Part shown: piece by piece, positions 15,616 to 21,487 of the stretch
Layout of the letters: each line of letters starts with the position of its first letter
How positions within the stretch are numbered: position 1 is the first letter of the stretch
Source: Lachnospira sp. UBA4285
GTDB lineage: Bacteria > Bacillota > Clostridia > Lachnospirales > Lachnospiraceae
Direction of reading: 5' to 3'
Assembly: GCA_002394965.1 (NCBI GenBank)
Contig: DGVL01000051.1
Coordinates: forward strand, 1 to 21,487
Length of the DNA: 21,487 nucleotides
Notes under the pieces: generated by a model
What the model saw: the letters and a program-made list of their open reading frames with translations, nothing else
Told to the model about the DNA's origin: nothing
Database searches by the model: none
Position numbers and translations under genes: made by a program

Positions 15616-16272
15616 TCCCCTGACAAATGCCTCCAGACCCGCCCGGTCGGTCACCTGCACCCTCCCGTAGCCGCAGAAGATCCAGCGCTTCCGGTCAAAA
15701 TACTTCAGCACCTCCGACACGGTGGTCCGGTTCAGCCCCAGCGCCACGGCCAGCTGGCTGTGCGTGTAGGGGACATTGCCGTCAAGCGTTCCCTTTTCCT
15801 CTGACTGGACGGCCGTCACATCCAGCAGATAACTGGCCGTCTTGCCATAGCGGTCCAACATGCACTGCTCCTCCAGACGCCTTGTCAGACGGTCCATACT
15901 GTCTGAGCAAAGCTGCAGCAGATGCAGCATAAGCAGCGGTTCAACACGAGCCGCCTCCGGCAGCCTGTCCGCCGGCATTCGGATGAGCACCGTGTCCGTC
16001 ACCGTCATCACGTTGATCGGGCGCTTTGTCCCCTCCACACACCCGGCGAATGACGACTCGCCGAAGATGTGCCCCGCCTCGATCACATCGACCGTGACCT
16101 CCCGGCCGGAGGGAAATTCGTCAAAGATCCGCACGCGCCCGGATTTGATGTAGTACAGGCTGCCGGAAGGACTCCCTTTGCGGTACACGGTCTGTCCCGC
16201 CGCAATGGCCGTCTCCTGTCCGAAGCGCCCGATGAGCGCGATTTCCTGTTTCGTAAGTCTGCTGTCTGCCAT
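15604..16272 (-). CDS. Crp/Fnr-family transcriptional regulator
   Basis: This 222-residue regulator has an N-terminal cyclic-nucleotide-binding-like beta-barrel (about 15-105, with GSLYYIKSGRVRIF and GHIFGESSFAG), a long dimer helix (about 108-140) and a C-terminal winged helix-turn-helix (about 169-197, YTHSQLAVALGLNRTTVSEVLKYF). Four scattered cysteines do not form the N-terminal Fe-S cluster pattern of FNR. The start is ATG 16272, after GGAGCGGAAG and in agreement with family length; the longer frame from 16395 runs into an upstream terminator. An extended -10 lies just upstream. It probably controls the adjacent dehydrogenase-aminotransferase operon. The effector is unknown. Confidence 0.88.
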   Translation of the reverse strand: MADSRLTKQEIALIGRFGQETAIAAGQTVYRKGSPSGSLYYIKSGRVRIFDEFPSGREVTVDVIEAGHIFGESSFAGCVEGTKRPINVMTVTDTVLIRMPADRLPEAARVEPLLMLHLLQLCSDSMDRLTRRLEEQCMLDRYGKTASYLLDVTAVQSEEKGTLDGNVPYTHSQLAVALGLNRTTVSEVLKYFDRKRWIFCGYGRVQVTDRAGLEAFVRGQLP

Positions 16273-16294
16273 ACGTCTTCCGCTCCTTTTCCCC

Positions 16295-16303
16295 ATCATA
16301 GCA
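16295..16303 (-). promoter_or_regulatory. Extended -10 promoter of the Crp/Fnr-family gene
   Basis: On the minus strand TG-C-TATGAT (16303-16295) is one base from the extended -10 consensus. It sits between the ncRNA terminator and the gene, about 23 bp before the ATG. There is no convincing -35, as is common for extended -10 promoters. Confidence 0.5.
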
Positions 16304-16312
16304 GACACCGCG

Positions 16313-16343
16313 AAGAAAAGCCCCTGCCTTTTTCCGGCAGGGG
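16313..16343 (-). terminator. Intrinsic terminator of the candidate ncRNA
   Basis: On the minus strand CCCCTGCC (16343-16336) pairs with GGCAGGGG (16328-16321) around a 7-nt loop and is followed by CTTTTCTTC. It lies only about 40 bp before the Crp-like gene and so ends an upstream transcript rather than that gene. Confidence 0.8.
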
Positions 16344-16843
16344 TAAAAAGAAGAAAGATGAATAAAATGAAACGACCGCTATTCGCAGAATGCAAATAAC
16401 GGCCGCCTCACTTTTCAGAACTATTCACTTGTTACTGCCTCTCGCCTTCCCGATTCGTTCCGGGAAGACTCTCTGTTTTGGAAGGATGCCAACCTTCCGG
16501 TTACTTGGCGCTGCAACTTGCTTTCGCTTGTGAATTTAAGGACAGGTACGTTTGAAAAAACTCTTCGGAAATTTTACGTCAGTGCATTTCCTTCGATGTT
16601 TTCTCGTCCTGCAGAACCCTACTTTTTCCGTCCCCTTTGGTTATCTTTTCGTCCCGACCAGCTGTCATCGGAACCAATCCGTTTCACAATCGTTTCTCCC
16701 AAAGGTTTTCAACGCTGCAGCTTCAGGTTCTGCTGCTTTCCAGGTCAGTATCATTGAACGGCAACGGTACCAACCTCCTTTCAATGGAATACGAGCCTTC
16801 TTTCGATGAAAGGCGGCTGCCTTTCGAAGGTCCCTTGTTCCTT
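16313..16843 (-). ncRNA. Candidate large structured non-coding RNA (about 530 nt), family unknown
   Basis: This unit has its own promoter (16850-16883) and an intrinsic terminator, and no minus-strand frame with a ribosome binding site. The RNA strand is purine-rich with many GAAA/GAAAG loops. Helices seen, in plus coordinates: 16808-16814 with 16819-16825, enclosed by 16796-16800 with 16826-16830; 16752-16758 with 16780-16786; 16717-16721 with 16732-16736; a long-range CCTTTGG/CCAAAGG stem, 16634-16640 with 16699-16705, enclosing CGGA/TCCG; 16567-16572 with 16586-16591; 16480-16485 with 16493-16498; 16446-16452 with 16461-16467; and a 14-bp stem with G-U pairs, 16373-16386 with 16392-16405. 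I see no RNase P, tmRNA or SRP hallmarks. Size and style recall OLE, ROOL or GOLLD RNAs, but I cannot assign it. The 5' end is predicted only. Confidence 0.65.
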
Positions 16844-16849
16844 TGACTG

Positions 16850-16883
16850 ATTATAAAGTACCATGCTTTCTTCTTTTTGTCAA
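16850..16883 (-). promoter_or_regulatory. Promoter of the candidate ncRNA
   Basis: On the minus strand a perfect -35 TTGACA (16883-16878) is followed after 17 bp by TACTTT (16860-16855) and directly by a perfect TATAAT (16855-16850, 22 bp from the -35). Either could serve as -10. The start would be near 16843. The 76 bp between here and the tetR terminator (16884-16959) are AT-rich and hold nothing else I can support. Confidence 0.65.
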
Positions 16884-16959
16884 TGCTATTTTTGAATTTT
16901 GCGCAATAATATTTTATTTAACGCGGATATATGATTATTATTCTGATTATTTTTGCTAT

Positions 16960-16995
16960 AAAAATCCGGCTCTCCGGTCCGGTGCCGGAAAGCCG
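16960..16995 (-). terminator. Intrinsic terminator of the metal-efflux operon
   Basis: On the minus strand CGGCTTTCCGG (16995-16985) pairs with CCGGAGAGCCG (16977-16967) with one mismatch and a 7-nt loop, followed by GATTTTT. It lies just after the tetR stop at 17007. Confidence 0.85.
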
Positions 16996-17006
16996 AATAT
17001 TCAGAA

Positions 17007-17660
17007 TTATTCGTTGTCCTTTTTCGCGGCGATTTTCTCCGCCTCCATCACCTGCGTCAGAGACGGCGAAGGCTTTTCGTCCCCCGCGTCGAAGGGGCCT
17101 TTGCCGCCCACCACTTCCTTCAGTGTCTGCTGCATGTGGATGATCCGCGCGGCTTCCTTCATGAGATAATGGTCCGTCTCAATCAGCTCCTGTGCCGAGA
17201 TGTCGGTCATCAGCCAGTCCTTGATCATGGAAGCCACGCCGCCGCAGAAGAAATACGAGCCGGTCCGGATCACCTGGTCCTCACAGGCCGGAAACAGGAT
17301 CTCCGCATAGCACTCCACCAGCGGCATCATGCTCTCGATGAAGGTATCCTTGAAGGAATTCTGGCCGCTGTAGGAAAAGACAGATCGGTAATACGTGCGC
17401 TCGGAGGCCAGATAGTCCAGCAGCGCGTCCATCATGTTCATGAAATTCTTGTAGCCGACCTCCGCCGCCCTGTCCATGAATTCATGGCGGAAGATCCAGC
17501 TGACCAGATCGTACTTGTCACGGAAATGATAGTAAAAGCTCTTGCGGGTGATGCCGCAGTTCTCACAGATCTCCCCGACGGAAATCTTCTCGAATTCCTT
17601 GCCTTCCGTCAGTTTCTTCAGGCTCTCCGCAATCGCTTCTCTTGTGTTTCCCTTCTCCAT
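17007..17660 (-). CDS. TetR/AcrR-family transcriptional regulator
   Basis: This 217-residue regulator has an N-terminal helix-turn-helix (ISVGEICENCGITRKSFYYHFRDKYDL, about 25-51) and an all-helical C-terminal domain with FFCGGVASMIKDWL, as in the DhaS-like branch of TetR proteins. A charged tail of about 35 residues (ending AAKKDNE) follows. The start is ATG 17660 with GAGG six bases upstream; a 12-residue extension would run into the preceding ATPase gene. It follows that gene by 7 bp and is the last gene of the unit. A second regulator in a metal-efflux operon is unusual; its target and ligand are unknown. Confidence 0.88.
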   Translation of the reverse strand: MEKGNTREAIAESLKKLTEGKEFEKISVGEICENCGITRKSFYYHFRDKYDLVSWIFRHEFMDRAAEVGYKNFMNMMDALLDYLASERTYYRSVFSYSGQNSFKDTFIESMMPLVECYAEILFPACEDQVIRTGSYFFCGGVASMIKDWLMTDISAQELIETDHYLMKEAARIIHMQQTLKEVVGGKGPFDAGDEKPSPSLTQVMEAEKIAAKKDNE

Positions 17661-17667
17661 ACACGCC

Positions 17668-19548
17668 TCACTTTGCCCGCAGCATGCGCATGGCATTCAG
17701 AATGCAGAGCACCGATACGCCCACATCGGCGAACACAGCCTCCCACATATTCGCTGCAGAAAACAGACTCATGATCATAACCGCAATCTTGACCACCAGA
17801 GCAAATGTTATATTCTCGTAGACGATCCGCATCGTCTTGCGGGCCAGCCGCACCGTCTTTGAGACTTTCCGGGTATCGTCGTCCATGAGGACGATGTCTG
17901 CCGCCTCAATCGCGGCATCCGACCCCATACTGCCCATGGCGAACCCCACATCCGCCCGCGTGATGACCGGCGCGTCATTGATGCCGTCCCCGACAAATGC
18001 CAGCCGGTCCTTCCTTCCCTCGCGCGCCAGAAGTTCCTCCACCTTTCCGACCTTGTCGGCCGGAAGAAGATCGGTGTACACCGCATCAATCCCGAGCTCT
18101 CCTGCCACTGCCTGGCCGCTCTCTTTTCTGTCGCCGGTGAGCATCACCGTCTTTGTGACACCCTCGGCATGAAGTTCTTCGATTGCCTTCTTTGCCTCCG
18201 GCTTCACCGTGTCCGAGATGACAAGCGCTCCGAGATACCGTCCGTCCTCAGCCACATACACGATGGTTCCGGGTGTATCGACTGCGGGCACCGCGACCCC
18301 TTCCGCGTCCATCAGCTTGCGATTGCCGGCGCAGATCTTTCGTCCATTTACGACGACCGCAACGCCGTGCCCGGCCGTCTCCGTATTTTCACCGATTCCG
18401 GAGGTGTCCAGCGTCTTCCCTGTCTCCTCGTACGCCCGGCGGATCGACACAGCTGCCGGATGCGTGGAGTATGCTTCTGCAGCCGCTGCCTTTGCGAGAA
18501 GTTCCTCTTCATTCACCCCGTCGGCCGGCAGAATCTTTGTGACGGAGAATTCACCGCGGGTAAGCGTACCGGTCTTGTCAAACACGACCGTCTTCAGCTT
18601 CGCCGCCGCCTCCAGGTAGTTGCTCCCCTTTATCAGGATGCCCATATGGGACGCCGCGCCAATGCCGCCGAAGAATGTGAGCGGAACTGAAAGAACAAAG
18701 GCGCACGGGCAGGAAACCACCAGAAAGATGCAGGCACTCTTGAGCCCCTGCTGCCAGGAGACACCGGTTAGCAGCGGGAGCAGGATCGCCACCGCAACCG
18801 CAGCCAATACCACGACCGGCGTGTAATATCTGGCGAACCGGGTAACGAAGTTCTCGGTGCGCGCCTTGCGGTCGGACGCATTTTCCACGAGATCCAGGAC
18901 CCGGCTGACCGTAGAATCCTCATAGGCTTTCTCTGCCCGGATCTTCAGCACACCGCTGCCGTTGACACATCCGCTGATAACCGCATCGTTTGTGTGAACG
19001 GAGCGGGGAAGTGACTCGCCGGTGAGTGCCGACGTGTCCAGTATCGACTCGCCTTCCGTGACCACACCGTCGAGCGGGATCCGCTCGCCCGGGCGCACCA
19101 CGAAAATGTCACCGATCTGCACGTCTTCCGGGTCAACCTGCCGGAGTTCCCCGTCCTGCTCCACATTGGCGTATTCCGGCGCGATGTCCATCAGCGCCGT
19201 GATGGAGCGGCGGGAGCGGTCAACGGCAAAGTCCTCGAAGAATTCACCCACCTGATAGAACAGCATGACGGCCACAGCTTCAGAGTATTCTCCGATTGCC
19301 AGTGCGCCGAATGTAGCCACCATCATCAGAAAGTTCTCATCAAAGATCTGGCCGTGGCGTATGTTGACAAGCGACTTGCGGACTACTCTCCATCCTACCA
19401 TGAGATAGGGAACCAGGAAAAGCAGGAAGTTCACCGGGAAAAAGTTCAGCATGCCGCCCGCTCCGACGTGCAGAACAATGAGAATCAGCGCATAGACGGC
19501 GCCGGTAAGACAGATCCACTGCAGCTTGTTTTTCTGTTTCTTGTCCAT
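17668..19548 (-). CDS. Heavy-metal-translocating P-type ATPase (P1B, Zn/Cd/Pb type)
   Basis: This 626-residue membrane pump exports divalent metals using ATP. Landmarks are the actuator TGES loop (ALTGESLP), the metal-site SCPC (C280, C282), phosphorylation site D324 in DKTGTLT, the nucleotide-binding STHPA (H363-P364) and GDGINDAP (520-527). The last membrane helices carry K587 and D608, the Lys/Asp pair typical of Zn2+/Cd2+/Pb2+ pumps rather than copper pumps. It has no N-terminal HMA domain, and a separate HMA protein is encoded just upstream. It could be called zntA or cadA; the metal is inferred from K/D and the SmtB-type sensor. Confidence 0.93.
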   Translation of the reverse strand: MDKKQKNKLQWICLTGAVYALILIVLHVGAGGMLNFFPVNFLLFLVPYLMVGWRVVRKSLVNIRHGQIFDENFLMMVATFGALAIGEYSEAVAVMLFYQVGEFFEDFAVDRSRRSITALMDIAPEYANVEQDGELRQVDPEDVQIGDIFVVRPGERIPLDGVVTEGESILDTSALTGESLPRSVHTNDAVISGCVNGSGVLKIRAEKAYEDSTVSRVLDLVENASDRKARTENFVTRFARYYTPVVVLAAVAVAILLPLLTGVSWQQGLKSACIFLVVSCPCAFVLSVPLTFFGGIGAASHMGILIKGSNYLEAAAKLKTVVFDKTGTLTRGEFSVTKILPADGVNEEELLAKAAAAEAYSTHPAAVSIRRAYEETGKTLDTSGIGENTETAGHGVAVVVNGRKICAGNRKLMDAEGVAVPAVDTPGTIVYVAEDGRYLGALVISDTVKPEAKKAIEELHAEGVTKTVMLTGDRKESGQAVAGELGIDAVYTDLLPADKVGKVEELLAREGRKDRLAFVGDGINDAPVITRADVGFAMGSMGSDAAIEAADIVLMDDDTRKVSKTVRLARKTMRIVYENITFALVVKIAVMIMSLFSAANMWEAVFADVGVSVLCILNAMRMLRAK

Positions 19549-19596
19549 ATCTGTTTCCTGTCCTTCACAAAATCCCCTGATGCAGCCGCCTGCGGC

Positions 19597-19806
19597 TTAC
19601 CTCTTTATTTCAAATTCCGGCTCGATCTTTCTGGCCGTCTTCTCCACGCTTGCGAGGAGCGCATCATCGATCGCATCTGCTTCCAGCGTCATCTTCTGCG
19701 TCATGAAATTCACCTGTGCTTTCAGCCCCGGCATCGCATTCAGCGCATTCTCGACCTTTGCCGCGCAGTTTGCGCAGTCTACAGCGATTGCAAATTTCTT
19801 TCTCAT
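19597..19806 (-). CDS. Free-standing heavy-metal-associated (HMA) domain protein
   Basis: This 69-residue protein folds as a single ferredoxin-like HMA domain with the metal-binding loop DCANCAAKVE (C11, C14) where copper chaperones have MxCxxC. Beta strand KFAIAVD and the helix after the cysteines are clear. The ATG at 19806 follows GAGGAAAGGG; a longer frame to 19941 runs into arsR. It sits between arsR (10 bp away) and the ATPase (48 bp away), and probably delivers metal to the pump or buffers it, replacing the missing N-terminal domain. Confidence 0.88.
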   Translation of the reverse strand: MRKKFAIAVDCANCAAKVENALNAMPGLKAQVNFMTQKMTLEADAIDDALLASVEKTARKIEPEFEIKR

Positions 19807-19816
19807 AGCCCTTTCC

Positions 19817-20113
19817 TCACTTTCCACTCTCTGCTTCCCGCACATGCTCAAGTCCCATGAAGAGAATAGTCCGCACATGATCGTCGTCCAGCGCGTAAAA
19901 AATCTGTTTGCCGTCGCGCCGGCTCCGGACAAGCCTTGCATCCCGGAGGATCCGCAGCTGATGGGATACCGCCGACTGAGTCATATCCAGCCGCTGCGTT
20001 ATGTCAGTGACACTGAACTCACCTTCCATCAGCAGTCCCAGGATCCGCACGCGGGTCGGATCGCCGAAGATGCGGAACACATCGGCAACATTTTTCACCT
20101 CCTGATCGTCCAT
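19817..20113 (-). CDS. ArsR/SmtB-family metal-sensing repressor
   Basis: This 98-residue winged-helix repressor has its recognition helix in VTDITQRLDMTQSAVSHQLRIL (about 35-56). The C-terminal alpha5 helix has D77, H79, H90 and E93, the same spacing as the zinc site of SmtB (Asp-x-His, eleven residues, His-x-x-Glu). It lacks the CxC of CadC/ArsR-type alpha3 sites, so it should sense Zn2+ (or Co2+/Cd2+) rather than arsenite. Metal binding would release it from the dyad ahead of its own gene and switch on the operon. The ATG has GAGAGGG upstream. Confidence 0.93.
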   Translation of the reverse strand: MDDQEVKNVADVFRIFGDPTRVRILGLLMEGEFSVTDITQRLDMTQSAVSHQLRILRDARLVRSRRDGKQIFYALDDDHVRTILFMGLEHVREAESGK

Positions 20114-20136
20114 GAAAGCCCTCTCTTATTGAAATT

Positions 20137-20166
20137 TGAACATATGCTTATCTGTTCATGTGTTCA
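20137..20166 (-). promoter_or_regulatory. ArsR/SmtB operator
   Basis: TGAACA (20137-20142) and TGTTCA (20153-20158) form a 22-bp dyad with matching inner AT steps, and another TGTTCA half site sits at 20161-20166. The dyad covers the predicted transcription start and the start of the leader, a standard place for SmtB-type repression. Confidence 0.75.
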
Positions 20167-20194
20167 TGATAATACCAACAAAATCGGATGTCAA
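20166..20194 (-). promoter_or_regulatory. Sigma-A-type promoter of the metal-efflux operon
   Basis: On the minus strand TTGACA (20194-20189), 17 bp, then TATCAT (20171-20166) match the consensus in 11 of 12 positions. The operator begins at the -10. Confidence 0.8.
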
Positions 20195-20233
20195 GAACTA
20201 TCCGGTGCCTGGCCTTGAAGTCTGCATGTATAC

Positions 20234-20283
20234 AAAAAAAGACGCGCAGAGAACTGTCTTCCATGCTCCCGCGCGTCTTTTTT
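20234..20283. terminator. Bidirectional intrinsic terminator after mrp
   Basis: GACGCGC (20241-20247) pairs with GCGCGTC (20271-20277), and the flanking A7 and T6 runs extend the stem to 13 bp on either strand with U tracts both ways. It lies 22 bp after the mrp stop and insulates the arsR promoter. Confidence 0.85.
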
Positions 20284-20304
20284 CATCTGCAATGTTGTGC
20301 TGTG

Positions 20305-21114
20305 TCATTCCCCGAAGATCAGATCGGAGATCTCCTTCAGGGCCGAGGTATCCAGTGACTCGACATTCCCGGCATCCACCGCGGCTGCCACAGCCGGATC
20401 GATCGGAAGTTTCGCCACGGCGCCGATGCCGTTCTTCTCGGCGATCTCGTCCACATGGCTTTCGCCGAAGATCGCGTGCTTCTGTCCGCAGTTCGGGCAC
20501 ACGAAGTACGACATGTTCTCCACGATGCCAAGAATCGGCACATTCATCATCTTCGCCATGTTGACGGCTTTCTCCACGATCAGGGACACCAGATCCTGCG
20601 GAGACGTGACGACGACAATCCCGGCCACCGGGACGCTCTGGAACAGCGTGAGCGGGACATCGCCGGTCCCCGGCGGGCAGTCCGCGAAGAGATAGTCCGT
20701 CTTTCCCCAGACCGTCTTGGTCCAGAACTCGCCGACCGTACCGGAGATGATCGGTCCTCTCCAGATGACCGGCTGTTCCTCGCCGATCAGAAGATTCATG
20801 GAGACGACTTTTATGCCGGTGCGCGTTTTCGCGGGTATGAGCGCGGAGGCGTCCTCATTGGCGAGGAGCCGACCGTGCAGACCAAAGGACTTTGGAATCG
20901 ACGGACCCGTGATGTCAATGTCCATGATACCGGTCGAGTGACCTCTTCTCACGGACTCCACCGCGAGAAGCGACGTGATCAGCGACTTGCCGACGCCTCC
21001 CTTGCCGGACACGACAGCGATGACTTTGCCGACATCCTTGTTGTTTTCCGTTCTTTCTTTGCGGGGATCCTTGTATGGAACTCTCGCCTTCCTGGTGGTC
21101 TTTTCTTCGGCCAT
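20305..21114 (-). CDS. Mrp/NBP35-family Fe-S cluster carrier ATPase
   Basis: This 269-residue cytoplasmic P-loop protein has a deviant Walker A, SGKGGVGKS (36-44), Walker B-like MDIDITG and DCPPGTGD, and a CPNC motif (C206, C209) that bridges an Fe-S cluster in the dimer. By family it carries clusters to apoproteins. It lacks the N-terminal DUF59 domain of longer Mrp proteins and has a charged N-terminus. The ATG has GGGAGG about twelve bases upstream, longer than usual. The gene begins only 23 bp after the U tract of a tRNA terminator, so its promoter is not obvious. Confidence 0.92.
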   Translation of the reverse strand: MAEEKTTRKARVPYKDPRKERTENNKDVGKVIAVVSGKGGVGKSLITSLLAVESVRRGHSTGIMDIDITGPSIPKSFGLHGRLLANEDASALIPAKTRTGIKVVSMNLLIGEEQPVIWRGPIISGTVGEFWTKTVWGKTDYLFADCPPGTGDVPLTLFQSVPVAGIVVVTSPQDLVSLIVEKAVNMAKMMNVPILGIVENMSYFVCPNCGQKHAIFGESHVDEIAEKNGIGAVAKLPIDPAVAAAVDAGNVESLDTSALKEISDLIFGE

Positions 21115-21137
21115 AATTTCTTAAATCCTCCCTAAAC

Positions 21138-21174
21138 AAAAAAGCTCACACACACCGACGGGGTGAATGCGAGC
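21138..21174 (-). terminator. Terminator of the tRNA cluster
   Basis: On the minus strand GCTCGCATTCACC (21174-21162) pairs with GGTGTGTGTGAGC (21156-21144), with two G-U pairs and one mismatch, followed by six T residues. It lies 12 bp after tRNA-Lys and just upstream of mrp. Confidence 0.85.
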
Positions 21175-21185
21175 ATTTCTTTTGA

Positions 21186-21258
21186 TGAGCCCACCGGGGT
21201 TCGAACCCGGGACACCTAGATTAAAAGTCTAGTGCTCTACCGGCTGAGCTATGAGCCC
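21186..21258 (-). tRNA. tRNA-Lys (TTT)
   Basis: This is a 73-nt cloverleaf with acceptor arms GGGCTCA and its complement, D arm AGCTCAGCCGGTAGAGC, anticodon TTT (21225-21223) in loop CTTTTAA, and T loop GGTTCGAACCC. The discriminator base is A, and CCA is not encoded. Confidence 0.97.
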
Positions 21259-21330
21259 ATTGAAGACCATCCGGCGCCTTTTACAGCAGGCACTTCTTTT
21301 CTTTCGTCTGCATCCCAGCCCGGCTGCAAG

Positions 21331-21402
21331 CTGGGCTAGTTGGATTCGAACCAACGAATGCAGGGATCAAAACCCTGTGCCTTACCGCTTGGCGATAGCC
21401 CA
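21331..21402 (-). tRNA. tRNA-Gln (TTG)
   Basis: This is a 72-nt cloverleaf with acceptor TGGGCTA, D arm CGCCAAGCGGTAAGGC, anticodon TTG (21370-21368) in loop TTTTGAT, T loop GGTTCGAATCC and discriminator G. CCA is not encoded. Confidence 0.97.
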
Positions 21403-21415
21403 AAAACGGTCCAAG

Positions 21416-21487
21416 GGTGGGTAATGGGACTCGAACCCACGACCTTCAGAGCCACAATCTGACGCGCTAACCAACTGTGCTACACCC
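21416..21487 (-). tRNA. tRNA-His (GTG), 5' end cut by the window
   Basis: Anticodon GTG (21455-21453) lies in loop TTGTGGC between TCAGA and TCTGA. T loop GGTTCGAGTCC is present, and the 3' acceptor TACCCAC is followed by discriminator C, as expected for histidine tRNA. The first few 5' bases lie beyond base 21487. It is separated from tRNA-Gln by 13 bp. Confidence 0.95.

Noticed and set aside
16313..16843. RNase P RNA, tmRNA or SRP RNA
   Set aside because: I looked for the P4 core of RNase P, the tRNA-like ends and tag frame of tmRNA, and the SRP Alu/domain IV loops, and found none.
16518..16846. Three overlapping plus-strand ORFs of 69-85 codons
   Set aside because: They overlap in different frames, lack ribosome binding sites and recognisable domains, and run antisense to a unit with its own promoter, terminator and helices.
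20234..20283. Small-RNA gene between mrp and arsR
   Set aside because: The only structure is a stem flanked by A and T runs, which is fully explained as a bidirectional terminator.

Overview
The window looks like chromosome from a fairly GC-rich member of the Clostridia, most likely Lachnospiraceae-like. The basis is strong GGAGG-type ribosome binding sites, tRNAs without an encoded CCA, a pst-pho operon ending in OmpR-type phoP and phoR, a CrzA/SmtB-like zinc sensor operon and NhaC/MATE/EamA transporters. No phage, transposase or CRISPR array was seen, so most of it is ordinary housekeeping and accessory-metabolism DNA. The taxonomic call is inference from gene content only.

Layout. (1) 1-3382, plus strand: the 3' end of one NhaC-type antiporter, a complete tandem paralogue, and a MATE exporter that ends in a hairpin terminator. 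(2) 3373-5605, minus strand: an EamA-family permease followed by an overlapping dinB (DNA polymerase IV) that seems to start at CTG. (3) 5606-6353: a 748-bp gene-free interval with a 63-bp-period array of palindromes, lying between the phoR stop and an intrinsic terminator. (4) 6354-13171, minus strand: a complete phosphate operon pstS-pstC-pstA-pstB-phoU-phoP-phoR with a PHO-box-like promoter. (5) 13226-15515: a D-2-hydroxyacid dehydrogenase and an aminotransferase in a two-gene operon with its own terminator, preceded by a Crp/Fnr-family regulator gene (15604-16272) and two dyads that could be its operators. (6) 16313-16883: an apparently free-standing, about 530-nt, purine-rich, helix-rich non-coding transcription unit on the minus strand with its own promoter and terminator. 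(7) 16960-20194, minus strand: a metal-efflux operon arsR/smtB-HMA protein-P1B ATPase-tetR. (8) 20234-21487, minus strand: an Mrp/NBP35 Fe-S carrier ATPase downstream of a tRNA-His/Gln/Lys cluster.

How the parts work together. The pst operon encodes phosphate capture (PstS), import (PstCAB), the signalling brake (PhoU) and the two-component system (PhoR/PhoP) that most likely switches the operon on through the TTTACA-N5-TTTAAA site. The metal operon couples a Zn/Cd-type sensor with an exporter whose N-terminal metal-binding domain is supplied as a separate 69-residue protein. The dehydrogenase/aminotransferase pair could interconvert an amino acid, its 2-oxoacid and a D-2-hydroxyacid.

The two least explained elements are the candidate large structured RNA (16313-16843) and the palindrome array (5853-6302). 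I could not assign either to a known family by reading alone.
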